Source of the DNA: Brachynemurus nebulosus
Taxonomy: Eukaryota; Arthropoda; Insecta; Neuroptera; Myrmeleontidae
DNA: 64,000 nt
Direction: 5' to 3'
NCBI GenBank assembly: GCA_035578155.1
Contig: JAPWDM010000046.1
Coordinates: forward strand, 60,001-124,000
The notes beneath the pieces are model-generated. The model saw nothing but the letters and a program-made list of their open reading frames with translations, made no database searches and was not told where the DNA came from. The first letter of the stretch is position 1, and each line of letters opens with the position of its first letter. The position numbers and the translations under genes are program-made. This document shows positions 46,723 through 57,610 of this stretch, one piece after another.

Positions 46723-47540
46723 GGGAATTACATCTCTTATTTTATTCAAAGTCGTCTCTTTTTATCTCCCCCGATAGTATTTTAATTTCAGTATATTTTA
46801 ATTTTATTTGTTCATGAAATTTTGTGTGTTGTCTTAATTTATTTTTTTATTAACAATACCCTGTTCCAGCTGGTCTGGCAGGGTACTTTTAGTCTTGTTT
46901 TTATGCCACTAAGGGCCTTTACACCCTTAGTGGCACTTTGTTATTTATACGTGTTATTTTGTTTTTGTTATTGTTTTTTAACGATGTACTACCGAGGGCC
47001 TTTTCCACCCGAGGTGGTACATCATTTCTTTCTATTCTTATCTGTGATATTTTATTGTGCCGCTGTGGGCTTGCCGTTGTGGCCCCTGAGCGGTTTTGTT
47101 TTTAACTACTTATTGCGGCACTGGTCGGCCTGTGGCTTCCCAGTGACGTAATAAGATTTTCCTCTTATTTTCTTTTTTTCTGATATTATTGTGATGTTGT
47201 TTTACTGTGATATTTTTACTCAGATTTCTCCACTCCGAGGCCCTTTACACCTCGGAGTTTCATCGTTGGTTTTTAGTCCTTGGTGACCGGACGTTCTGGC
47301 TAGTACTTAGCGTACCGCCACCAAGGACTGTCCGCTCGTTATGAAGGCCTGGGATGGCAGGGCTCATCGGTGAATTTTATCATGTGTATGTTTGTCCGTT
47401 GTCTAATGCATTTATGTGTTCCTGTCTATATGTGTCGTTTTTATCATTTTCCCGTTTTGGCGGCGCATGCCCTTTGTAGGCGATGCCGCCGGGTGCTGCT
47501 GACCGTGCCATCCACCGGCTGCAGTACCCCAATTTTAAGT
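46723..47540 (+). repeat. LINE 3'UTR built of consecutive hairpins, copy 1
   Basis: After the ORF2 stop the UTR contains successive inverted pairs: 46857-46885 (TACCCTG/CAGGGTA), 46905-46934 (GCCACTAAGGG/CCCTTAGTGGC), 46983-47023 (GATGTACTACC/GGTGGTACATC), 47060-47093, 47111-47153 (TATTGCGGCACTGG/CCAGTGACGTAATA), 47232-47258 (ACTCCGAGG/CCTCGGAGT), 47275-47329 (AGTCCTTGGTG/CACCAAGGACT), about 47459-47490, and about 47491-47530 (GGGTGCTGC/GCAGTACCC). U-rich spacers with CTGTGATATT separate several of them. It ends CCCCAATTTTAA before an (AAT)n tail. The second copy is at 48370-49200. Confidence 0.8.
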
Positions 47541-47543
47541 GAA

Positions 47544-47544
<1 letters not shown>

Positions 47545-47620
<76 letters not shown>
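47545..47620. repeat. (AAT)n tail of the LINE copy
   Basis: About 25 AAT units directly after the 3'UTR, similar to the TAA-repeat tails of I-type LINEs. Confidence 0.9.
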
Positions 47621-47621
<1 letters not shown>

Positions 47622-47649
47622 CAAAAGTCTCGCCGTACGACCCAGTGTA

Positions 47650-48075
47650 CACCAAAGTAGACGAATAACACCTCGTTTCAAGTAGCAATAACAACAATAT
47701 AGGGAGTGATGTGACAAACTCGTCCGTGAATGTACTACGGTACTTTTACGGATTGGTTTGGCACATTACCCTTCCACAGAGCCTAATACCTTGCATAATG
47801 CCGGTATAGGTGAATGTTACCCAGTACTGTTCTACTGAGTAGTGAGCGCCAGGTTTTTATAATAATAATAATTGAAACACCTCGTTTCAAGCAACAATAA
47901 CAACAATATAAGGAGTGATGTGACAAACCCGTCCGTGAATGTACTACGGTACTTTTACGGATTGATTTGGCACATTACCCTTCCACAGAGCCTAATACCT
48001 TGCATAATGCCGATATAGGTGAATGTTACCCAATACTGTCCTACTGAGTAGTGAGCGCCAGGTTGGCGTAAAAGT
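47650..48075. repeat. Two tandem copies of about 208 bp
   Basis: ACACCTCGTTTCAAG, AACAACAATATA, GGAGTGATGTGACAAAC, GTACTACGGTACTTTTACGG and GAGTAGTGAGCGCCAGG occur in order at 47669-47855 and again at 47878-48063, joined by an AATAATAATAATTG linker. They could be LINE 5'UTR or a satellite fragment. Confidence 0.85.
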
Positions 48076-48336
48076 CTATAATAATAATAATACTCTATTT
48101 AAAGCAAGGCTTATTACAGGTGGTTGGTACTTTTTACAAAATCTTATCAGTAGAATGTAAAACAGTAATATCAGAAACTGACACATTCACATACATACAT
48201 TCAAGTAAGAATTAATTATACAGATTTACATATGATAAAAATAATAATAATAACAATAACAATAACAACAACAAAAATAACAACAGCAATAGCTGGGTAT
48301 AAATCCAACCTCATGTCCACGGCGTGCCTGGTGGGC

Positions 48337-48352
48337 GCTAGCTTCGGCTAGC
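48337..48352 (+). other. Short hairpin with TTCG tetraloop
   Basis: GCTAGC-TTCG-GCTAGC forms a perfect 6-bp stem closed by the stable UUCG loop in RNA form. It lies a little upstream of the second hairpin-chain UTR and may be its first element. Confidence 0.7.
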
Positions 48353-48369
48353 TGGCAGACGAGGCTCTG

Positions 48370-49200
48370 GTTAGTTAATAAATAGGACGATCACAGATCC
48401 CTTTAACACATAAGTTTTGTTATTGTTTGTTGTCCCGTGTTTGTGTTTTTCGGCCGCTGGGAGCCCTCGAGTTCCCAAAGGTGTTGTTAGTATTCCCGTT
48501 GCATCACTGAATGGCTTTGGACTTTCGGGGTGCAACGGGCTCTCTGTGATATTTAAGCTGTGATATTGTATCTCCATTAACGTTGTTATAATCCCCATCA
48601 CATCACTGGGTGGCTCCAGACTCCCCTCTAGTGCGATGGGTTACTGTGATATTTCTTGTTTGGTTCTGTTTTTATTTTTGTTCCTTATCTGTGATATTTT
48701 TTTTTGCCGCTGTAGGCCTGTTGTTATGGGTCTACAGCGGTATTTTCTTTTAACTCCTTCTTGCATCACTGGTCGGCCTGTGGCTTCCCGGTGACGCAAT
48801 AAGTTCTTCTGTGATACTTTTTTGTGATACTGCTGATTTTGTGACTACTGTGATATCTATTTATTTTTGAGTTTGTCTAGTCAGGTTCCTCCACCCCGAG
48901 GCCCTTTACACCTCGGGGGGAGTTGCATCGTTGGTTTTCAGTCCTTGGTGCCCGGACGTTCTGGCTGGTACTTAGCGTACCGCCACCAAGGACTGTCCGC
49001 TCTTTATGAAGCCCTGGGATGGCAGGGCTCATCGGTGAATTTTATTATGTGTATGTTTGTCCATTGTCTAGTGCATTTATGTGTCCCTGTCTTTACGTGT
49101 TGTTTTTATATATATCGTGTGTGGCGGCGCATGCCCTTCGATGGCGATGCCGCTGGGTACTGCTGACCGCGCCATCCACCGGCAGCAGTACCCCAATTTT
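48370..49200 (+). repeat. LINE 3'UTR built of consecutive hairpins, copy 2
   Basis: Hairpins in order: 48458-48477 (TGGGA/TCCCA), 48495-48539 (CCCGTTGCA/TGCAACGGG), 48594-48640 (CCCATC/GATGGG), 48707-48740 (CCGCTGTAG/CTACAGCGG), 48761-48798 (TTGCATCACTGG/CCGGTGACGCAA), 48894-48918 (CCCCGAGG/CCTCGGGG), 48940-48994 (AGTCCTTGGTG/CACCAAGGACT) and 49155-49193 (GGGTACTGCTG/CAGCAGTACCC). TGTGATATT or TGTGATACT spacers lie between them at about 48545, 48560, 48644, 48690, 48810, 48826 and 48848. It ends CCCCAATTTTAA and an A-run followed by AAT repeats. The ORF is missing, so this is a 5'-truncated insertion. Confidence 0.8.
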
Positions 49201-49365
49201 AATTAAAAAAAAAAAAAAAAAAAAAAAAACAGCAATAATAACAATAATAATAATAATAATAATTTTATATGAGATATGAGAAAAAAATATATTAAAAAAA
49301 GAAACATAAAAAATTGTTTCTATTTTGGTGTGATAGTATGTATGAAATGGAAAACAATAAATATT

Positions 49366-50263
49366 ATACTGTATTTCAGTTACAATTGATCATCAAGTGA
49401 TCTTATATTCGAAACAAATCAATCTTCCATTCTTTTCTAAAAACAAAGTACAGATTTAAAATTTAGGCAATTGCAATAATGAAAGAGATAAAGCTAAGAA
49501 GGAATGTTCCAATGTATTTGTATAGGAGACGTCCAGAGACGTCAAGAACGTTTGCCAATTCTTATGTTTACGTTTTACACATTTAAATCTACTCCTGAAA
49601 GCGTTGGCAGTTTTCAGCTTTTTAAAAAAGTTCGATTTTTGTATTAATACCTCTTCTTATTAAAATTAAAAGGTAAATTGCATTATTTTTTAAAATAAAT
49701 GACTTTGTTAATTGTAACTTTAAAATTTATTTAGCTGTATCGTTTTTTATTCGAACTTTTTTCTTTACTTCGTTAAGTTTGGCAACAATCAAAAAATTCA
49801 AAGAGATTATTTCTATACTGTATTTCAGTTACAATTGATCATCAAGTGATCTTATATTCGAAACAAATCAATCTTCCATTCTTTTCTAAAAACAAAGTGC
49901 AGATTTAAAATGTACGCAACTGCAATAATGAAAGAGATAAAGCTAAGAAGGAATGTTCCAATGTATTTGTATAGGAGACGTCCAGAGACGTCAAAAACGT
50001 TTGCCGATTCTTATGTTTACGTTTTACACATTTAAATCTACTCCTGAAAGCGTTGCCAGTTTTCAGCTTTTTAAAAAAGTTCGATTTTTTTATTAATACC
50101 TCTTCTTATTAAAATTAAAAGGTAAATTGCATTATTTTTTAAAATAAATGACTTTGTTAATTGTAACTTTCAATTTATTTAGCTGTATCGTTTTTTATTC
50201 GAACTTTTTTCTTTATTTCGTTAAGTTTGGCAACAATCAAAAAATTCAAAGAGATTATTTCTA
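49366..50263. repeat. 449-bp tandem duplication
   Basis: The segment from ATACTGTATTTCAGTTAC at 49366 is repeated from 49815 with about 1-2 percent difference (for example TACAG/TGCAG, TTGGCA/TTGCCA). Both end with CAAAGAGATTATTTCTAT. No coding potential is visible; GGAGACGTCCAGAGACGTC occurs in each. Confidence 0.93.
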
Positions 50264-50783
50264 TATGATTTCTATGGTATGTACATAGTTTTAATTTTTT
50301 GAAAGTTGGAATATATTTACGAAATAATGGTCGGCGAAAGTGTCTTTATTTTTAAAATTCGTGTTGTTTTTATTTATATTTTTTAAAAACTGTTTATTTC
50401 TTACTGTTAAGATTATTAAAAATTATAGTAAATTGTGTATTCGTATTCGATATAATAGTGTATCTATAAATAGATACATTTTTGATTTTGTACGTTTGTG
50501 GTAAAATTTTGTGTTTTTCGAACTGATTAATAAACATTTTGTGTTCCAGTGAATTTTTTTTAGTTTTGTAACACAATCCTGTATAATTATTAGTGATTAA
50601 TAAAAATTTATATTTTGTATTATTTCATATTGGTTTGTTTTTGTAACATAACCTCATATCAGTAAATTTTGTATTACTGTATTTAGAATAAAGTTAAAAT
50701 AAAAAAAAAATATGTTTTGTTTCATTTAATTCTTAATATAATTTGTCGAATATGATAAGTTTTATATTAATTTATTGAGAAAG
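50264..50783. other. AT-rich stretch, no gene recognised
   Basis: Only short frames in T-rich sequence. Confidence 0.5.
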
Positions 50784-50784
50784 T

Positions 50785-52142
50785 AAGGTACCTAAGGCAA
50801 TTAAGGCCCACCTAAGCAAAATATGCTTATTATTTATATATCTTATAAAATATCAAAAATATCGTATTTAATTATAAAAATTTACTTATTTTTTGATAAA
50901 AATTCCTAAAAAAATTAATGAATTTGTAATTATACAAGTCAAAAATTTGATTCTAAAAAGTGTCTGCAATTGGGCCTTATTTCCGACTGGTGTAGAAAAT
51001 AAGGCCCACCTATTACAACTGCCTGAAATAGTACATTTATTATTTTTTTTTAAAATTAATTGGGGGATTTTAATTACTTTAAGAATAACTTGAACTTGAA
51101 AATACTTTAAGAATAACTTGAACTTATATATCAAAATATTTTGTTATTTTTACACGTTCAAAAAAGTTTCGAAAATCCTTAAATCCCGCTTGACTGCGTG
51201 ACTGTTATTGAAAACAACAATAAAAGAAATTACCTAAGTCATTATTTTTAATTTGTAATTTTTTTATCATATTTTTCGAATAAGTCAAGTACTAGGTGTT
51301 TGAATATATTAAGTCGAAATAAATAAATTTTAAATCTAAGAGTTCTTCTTAGAATTCCGAATCTCCTTGCAACCTCTCTTTGATTGCCATGTCGAGTGAC
51401 ATAGCTTAAGGCTGATGCCAGTGCTTCCTCAGACCACAACGCTCTCTTCTTTTTATCAGCCATACTTCCAAACACTAAGGAATAAAAATAAAAATTCGAC
51501 CAAACCAACTAAAACTGATCTGACATCATTAAACAAATGTAACAAATAAATCAAAATTAAATGTACTTAGTTTTTTGTCCTTTTCCCTTTTTGTTATTTT
51601 TATATTAGAGTAACTATAGTAATTTAAGGTTGTGCGTCTAATTTTGCTTCATTTGTTAATGACTTCAAACCTGTTTTAATTGATTTGACTTTGTAGTGTT
51701 TGATTTTAATTGTGTTGGTAATAAAGCCCAAACAAAATTTGCATGGGCCTTATTATCAACATGTCAATATTTATATGCTTATATACATTTTATATAAATA
51801 CTTTAGAAATAAACTAAATTAATTGATGTAAAACTTAAAGAATATTAATTTTTTTCAATTTTGATAACAATTTGAAAGAAACATACCTTTAAAAAATCAT
51901 TAATATAACACTCACAATGTGCACAATTTTTATATCAACGAACGAAAATGTAACCTCTAAATTTGTTTGTTAAAATATGACATGAATTTGTTACTCTGAG
52001 TAGCTCAACTTTTGTATCTGGTTTTGAAATGATTGAAAGTTCATATTAAATTTGTTGATAAGTTAGACAACTTTTCTTGGTAAGAAATATAGCTAATGGG
52101 CCTTATTACCCGCTGGGCCTTAAATGCCTTAGGTACCTTACG
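50785..52142. mobile_element. pogo/Tigger-related DNA transposon remnant, 1.36 kb
   Basis: The ends GTAAGGTACCTAAGGCAATT and on (50785-50812) and the inverse at 52115-52142 match at 27 of 28 positions. A TA at each edge fits the pogo/Tigger target duplication. The words GGGCCTTA or TAAGGCCC recur within the element at about 50,805, 50,974, 51,002, 51,727, 51,748, 52,099 and 52,119, which looks like a set of transposase-binding sites. A short minus-strand frame has a pogo-type helix-turn-helix. The catalytic domain is missing. Confidence 0.75.
51248..51508 (-). pseudogene. N-terminal psq-HTH remnant of a pogo-type transposase
   Basis: An 86-aa frame. The portion ADKKKRALWSEEALASALSY followed by GNQREVARRFGI fits the psq-type DNA-binding helix-turn-helix at the start of pogo/Tigger transposases. 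The sequence then runs into non-homologous AT-rich residues, and no DDE domain follows. It lies within matching terminal repeats, so it is probably the first-exon remnant of a deleted autonomous element. It is not similar to the 17-kb transposase beyond the fold. Confidence 0.6.
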
Positions 52143-52976
52143 TAGAGTTTTACTAATTATTGATTATATTCTTGGTTTGTGCAGTACTTATTTTAGAAAA
52201 TCGTTAACGTTTTATCATATAACTATATGTCTAAAACCTATACTTGTATTTTATAATTACAGTTTTTTTTTTGTTGAAAATTCACCTTATTTTACTAATT
52301 TTGAAGTTTATCAGTGAATTAAAATTACTGTTATGACTGACTGCCAAAATCAGTCTTATTAAGTGCATAGGTATGTATTATTCAATTATGTTTAAAGTTT
52401 TAAGTATTTTAAAACCCTAGATTTCCAAAAATAATGCAAAATTAAAATGAACTCACTAGTGATAACAAAAAGATGCTATAAAAGGTAAAAAAAAGTCACA
52501 TCAAATGGCATCTACATCATCTACATAGCCAAAATGGCCAAAGACATAAAAATGCTAAGAAGATTCTGACTTTAATTAAGCTTTTTATTTCAGAAAAAAC
52601 TATGTCACTCTAATTTTAAGTAACTATTTAGTATATTTGAATGTAAAGAAATACATTTTGACTCAATACGTTTTATGATTAATTTTATTAATTTAAATAG
52701 GTATGTATAATTTTTTTAAATTTTGAATTGTCCGCTTGTCAAATTCTATTTTTTAATTGGTTATTGTAAAACAATAACATTATCAAAAACACTTTTAGTA
52801 TATTTTATCCATAGAAATTATGCTATTACCTAAGACAAACGTTTTCTTAAAGTTGTAGCACTGGAATTCCTTAAATTCCTAAGTAATGAGTCATGCTTAA
52901 ATTTAACTGAAAGCGCCTATAGATAATAAATATTATATGTTAACTGTGAAAAATATGGCGAATATGATAGTTATAA
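52143..52976. other. AT-rich stretch; probably includes the 3' end of the adjacent LINE
   Basis: No coding feature recognised. The 3'UTR of the minus-strand LINE should lie just left of 52,977, but its end cannot be placed. Confidence 0.4.
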
Positions 52977-54394
52977 TTATGTTTCATTAATCCTTTTCTC
53001 ATATAAAATAAAACTACGTGTTTTAAGTGCTGTTGTAACAAAGACATATATTTGTTGAATTTTATGAGGATTTAGGTCAGTCAAAAGCTGAATAAGTTTG
53101 TGATTAGGGATCAAATTTTCTGGTATTATGGTGTCAATTAGTACTTTCTTATCCAGGTGTATATAGGACAAACAAACATGAAATGATCTAGAGTCTCTAT
53201 CTCTTGCATATTGCAAATTTCACATATTTTAGTAGGATCCCATTGGTAGGAGATATTGTTAATATAAAATTTTATTAAAAGGCGACCCATTGTCCGTAGC
53301 TGACTTATGACTCGTAATTTGGTTATGCTTAACGGTAGGCCTAGATATGTTTGAGCGTTGCCTTGGTGCTTAATATATTTATAGATTTGACTATAGGAGG
53401 AATTTTCTATACGATGATTATCCTCCTGCCATATTTGTCTATTATATTCCCATAGTATTAAGTTTATGGAATTTTTAATTAGGTTAGCATTTTGTTCTTC
53501 CCATAAGCTGGAAAAGCCTAATCTATCTAAAGTGTTCTTTAATTTTGTTACTCAATTATATTTAACGATATTGTCGGGGCAAAGGTCTAATTCGCGTAAC
53601 CTGTTGTAACATATTTTTGGTAACCTGTCCTCCGGCATTATTAATATTTTTTCCCACCACAGAAGCACGCTTTTCAATGCATAGGAACTAATAAGATCTA
53701 AACCTGTCTCTGCCCTTATGATGTAATTCGGGGTAGATCTTTGCAAACAATAAAGGTATTTAATATATCTAGATTGAACTTTTTCTAATTCCGGGAGATA
53801 ATTTTGACTCCAGATTTCCGCAGCATATAGTAGAGTAGCTGAAACCGTACTGTACAATAGCATAATTCTGCAGTCCCAAGAGTTTGTTTTCGATGCCGTC
53901 AGTAATTCGCGGACTTTATTAATAGCTATATTAGCTTTATTTACGGCCGTATCTAAATATTTTTTGAACATTACAGAGCTAGAGAAAACTACACCCAGAT
54001 ACGTATATTCATTAACGATATTAATGTTTGAATCGTTATATTTAAAATTAAGCGACTGACTAACTCGACCTCCCTTTCGAAATATTACCATTTTGGTTTT
54101 ATCCTTATTTATTTCTAACTTATATTTTTGGCAATATTTAGAGAGAGTGTCTAACTGTCTTTTTTTTAGCATTTCCAGGTGAATCACTAAGAAGTACTAA
54201 GTTGTCTGCATAGAACAAACATTTTATCCCTGTACGGCCGTCAATATTTAAACCTCTTATATTATTTTTTTATTAAGAAATCATCAAAATCGGCAATGAA
54301 CAGGTTGAACAACAGAGGGCTCAACGAGTCACCTTGCATAAGACCTTTTGTTAGATTGATTTGTTGACTCTTATTGTTATTTATTTTTAGCGAA
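52977..54394 (-). pseudogene. LINE ORF2, second part: RT catalytic region to C-terminus
   Basis: Going down the minus strand, a QGDSLSPLLFNLFIADFDDF-type block at about 54330-54270 precedes the catalytic box at 54201-54212, which reads Tyr-Ala-Asp-Asn instead of Tyr-Ala-Asp-Asp. A frameshift at an A-run near 54160 leads into the frame 54187-53552 (KYKLEINKDKTKMVIF, NEYTYLGVVFSSS, YAAEIW), the thumb and post-RT region. A stop ends it at 53552. The C-terminal CEIC-type Cys block is recognisable at about 53230 with further frame changes, and the last frame ends at 52977. The YADN change alone should abolish polymerase chemistry. Confidence 0.8.
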
Positions 54395-54508
54395 TTTCCA
54401 TTCTGGAAATTCAGCTATTACAGTAGGTCTCATGACGCGACTTGAGCCCGGCACTATGGCAGAAATTTGTTTTGAGGTCCCTAGAACCCAAAAATAACAT
54501 TCACTAAA

Positions 54509-54629
<121 letters not shown>

Positions 54630-54939
54630 TTTATGTATCAGCACGATAACTCTCGAACGAAATGTCCTAGGTGTACGAAATTTGGTGAGAACGTTGGAAG
54701 TCCAAAAATCTTGGATGAGTTCTTCAGCCAGATACGTCGGATGCCAGGAACATGGTTTTTGTTCTTGCAAAAAATTAGTTTTTTGCCAAAATTTGCTATA
54801 ATTTAAAAGTTTTTGCCACATTTTTTTACACCATTGCAAAGATGGAAAAAATCACATAAAAAAGGTTTTTGAACTATTATTCTAGGTTAGCTAGTTTTTG
54901 AGAAAATAAGAAAATAAGTTCTGGACCCACCATCCACTA

Positions 54940-55140
54940 CCGGGGCGGTTCTAGAAACCTCCGGCTGTGGGTGGAGTAATGTGATCGAAAATTTTTTCTA
55001 ATCTAACTGAACCTAACGGAACTTGATCTAACCTAACCGAACCTAAGGAAATTTGGTCTCAAACCTAACCGAACCTAAGGAAATTTTTTCTAACCTAACC
55101 GAACCCAACAAAATTTTTTCTAACCTTACTGAACCTTATT
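54940..55140. repeat. Dispersed repeat with CCTAA-type motifs, also at 23.6 and 28.1 kb
   Basis: GGGGCGGTTCTAGAAACCTCC, GTGGGTGGAGTAATG and repeated CTAACCGAACCTAAGG words match the sequence at about 23575-23740 and, inverted and shorter, at about 28120-28190. Confidence 0.75.
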
Positions 55141-55292
55141 GATCTATAATTTATATAAACTGAATATATTATTAGCGAATTTCCAGAATGGAATTCAGCT
55201 ATTACAGCCACTGTCATGACGCGACTTTAGCCCGGGAATATTGCAGAAACTTGTTTTGAGATCCCTAGAAATCGAAAGTAATATTCACTAAA

Positions 55293-55296
<4 letters not shown>

Positions 55297-55344
<48 letters not shown>
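55297..55344. repeat. (AT)n microsatellite
   Basis: About 48 bp of alternating TA, again directly after CACTAAAATTTA, as at 54511. Confidence 0.95.
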
Positions 55345-55346
<2 letters not shown>

Positions 55347-56154
55347 TTACTAATATTATAAAGGCGAAAGTGAGTTTGTTTGTTTGTTTGTTTGTTTGTT
55401 TGTTTGACTGGCTTTCACGCCTCAACAGCTTAACCAATCAACTTGAAGCTTTGCACAGACGTTGCTTGCGGGCCAGAGATGGTTATAGGCTACTTTTTAT
55501 TTCGGGAAAATATTTCATTCCCGAAGGAAAATGCATTAAATTACAACAGCTAAGAAACGGATAAGTGATTTCAAACTTTGTATATTGCTAACAGAACTGA
55601 TGAGAAAGGACTCAAACTACATTATACCCCGGAAAATTTCCCGTGGGAAATTTCATTCCTGTGGAAAAATATATTTTAAATGAAACAAAAAATGATGATA
55701 GACAAATATGACGATATACAGCGATAAACATATGTTATTTTTTATCCCGATAAAATATCTCATTCCCGAGGGAAAATGGATTTAAAACGAAACAATGAAA
55801 TAACAACTGACTATTAAAAAAAAGGATGTTTGATTTCAAACTTTGCATATTGTTTAGAGACGACGAGAAAGGACACAGACTACTTTCTATCCCGGGAAAG
55901 TATCTAACTCCCGTGGAAAGTCTTATTCCCGTGGGAAAATATATATTTAAAACAGTATAAAAAGAATTATTGATTTCATTTGAACTTGGCATGTTGTTAA
56001 AGGAATGTTATAGTCTATTTTTTGGCCGTGGAAAATATTGTATTTCTGTGGTAAAATTCCAAATAAAAAAGTAATAATACCTACTCGACGCGTAATAGCG
56101 ACGTGATGAAAGTACACTTTATATGTTTTAACTAGATGCCATAATTTCAAATTC

Positions 56155-56160
<6 letters not shown>
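55345..56160 (+). mobile_element. Helitron-like non-autonomous element fragment
   Basis: It starts TCCTTACTAATATTATAAAG followed by GGCGAAAGTGAGTTTG, a start I associate with widespread insect Helitron-like repeats. (GTTT)n follows at 55372-55404, then TCACGCCTCAACAGCTTAAC. Three to four diverged modules come next (GATTTCAAACTTTGCATATTG, GAGAAAGGAC, then TATCCCGGGAAAGTAT and ATTCCCGTGGGAAA) at about 55490, 55600, 55830 and 55980. TTAGCTGTTACCCGCGGC at 56312-56329 resembles the other terminus but is cut off by AT tracts. Family naming is from memory. Confidence 0.5.
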
Positions 56161-56223
<63 letters not shown>

Positions 56224-56248
56224 TATATATATATTATATATATATATA

Positions 56249-56314
<66 letters not shown>

Positions 56315-56327
56315 CTGTTACCCGCGG

Positions 56328-56378
<51 letters not shown>
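56158..56378. repeat. (AT)n microsatellites flanking a Helitron-like end
   Basis: Alternating AT at about 56158-56216, 56219-56310 and 56330-56378, with TATTATATA interruptions, surround the TTAGCTGTTACCCGCGGC piece at 56312-56329. Confidence 0.9.
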
Positions 56379-56383
<5 letters not shown>

Positions 56384-56691
56384 TTATGTATCACCACGAT
56401 AACTCTCTAGCAAAACTTTCTAGGTTTACGAAATTTGGTGAGAAATTTGTTCTTGCAAAAAATTAGTTTTTTGCCAAAATTTGCTATAATTTAAAAGTTT
56501 TTGCCACATTTTCTTACACCATTGCAAAGACAGAAAAAAATCACATCAAAAAGGTTTTTGAACTATTATTCTAGGTTAGTTAGTTTTTGAGAAAATAAGA
56601 AAAAAAAAGTCAATTTATTATTTTATGGAGATATCTGTAAAAATGGAGCCAAATACTTTTTGTGTTGATGCTTCAATATTTATTTAAAATA

Positions 56692-57003
56692 CGCCTGTCG
56701 CAGCATCCTGCATAACATAGCGAATTTCCATTTACAAAAGTACGTTTTTCTCGGAAACTAGTTGATATAGAGTAATTGTAAATAAAAAAACCTTCTTTAT
56801 GTGATTTTTCCTCCTCATTCCGCCAAATTTTTTTTACGAAAAATTTCATTTCACGAAAAAAATTTGGCGGAATGAGGCGGAAAAATCACATAAAGAAGGG
56901 TTTCTTTATTTACAATTACTCTATATCAACTAGTTTCCGAGAAAAACGTACTTTTGTCAATGGAAATTCGCTATGTTATGCAGGATGCTGCGACAGGGGT
57001 ATT
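56692..57003. repeat. Long palindrome with arms of about 145 bp (foldback MITE)
   Basis: The left arm 56692-56834 (CCTGTCGCAGCATCCTGCAT, then GTACGTTTTTCTCGG, CTAGTTGATATAGAGTAATTG, CTTCTTTATGTGATTTTTCC) is mirrored at 56857-57003 with about 22 bases between. Arms match with only a few differences (for example TTTACAAAAGTACG against CGTACTTTTGTCAA). The right end forms the junction with the LINE coding sequence. A single arm end occurs at 28602-28636. Confidence 0.9.
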
Positions 57004-57610
57004 ATCTTAAATGTAGCGTTTTTATAAAGGGTTGAAATAATAGTAATTAATTTTCTACTAACTCCAATCTCAAATAATCTTTGCCAAAGAATATAATGGT
57101 CTGTACTATCGAAAGCTTTTTTGAAGTCCACGAAAATGGCAAAAACTTTCCGGGCTTTAAGTCGCACGTTTGCTTGCAGGCATGCCATTAGCACAAACAG
57201 ATTATCAGCACACCCTCTACCCCTTCGGAAGCCTGCTTGAATCTATGGAATTATGTTTGCATCTTCTGCGCAGGTAAGTAAACGTTTGCTAATTATCGTT
57301 GTAAATATTTTTGTTGTGGTATTTAAAAGTGATATAGGACGATAGTTATCAAGATCTGTTAAATTACGTTTTTTATGAATTAGGGATGTTTCTGCTTCTA
57401 ACCAGGTACTTGGTGGGTTTTCTGTCTCCAATACTTTTGTGAACATATTGAGCATTAACTCCTTTACTTTGGCAGGGATGTGTTTAATAAAATCAGACGG
57501 TAACCCGTCAGGGCCAGCAGCTTTTCCGGGTTTACACTTTATAAGAGCATAATCTGCACTCGTTAGTTCCCTATCGAGCCATGGGTGTTTAGAATCTAAA
57601 AAATAAATTT
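57004..57610 (-). pseudogene. LINE ORF2, first part of reverse transcriptase
   Basis: Blocks in order: AAGPDGLPSDFIKHIP at about 57515, WLEAETSLIHKK then NYRPISLLN at about 57400-57340, and the FVDFKKAFDSTDH block at about 57140, including the first metal-binding Asp. An in-frame stop (TAG) near 57243-57245 and other lesions break it. The catalytic second half lies beyond the insertion, at 54.4 kb. Confidence 0.8.

Noticed and set aside
46822..47151. 109-aa hydrophobic frame after the RNase H segment
   Set aside because: It lies in the hairpin-rich 3'UTR; composition is driven by T-rich spacers and no protein family is recognised.
47370..47697. Poly-Asn, poly-Tyr, poly-Leu and poly-Ile frames
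   Set aside because: They translate the (AAT)n tail of a LINE copy.
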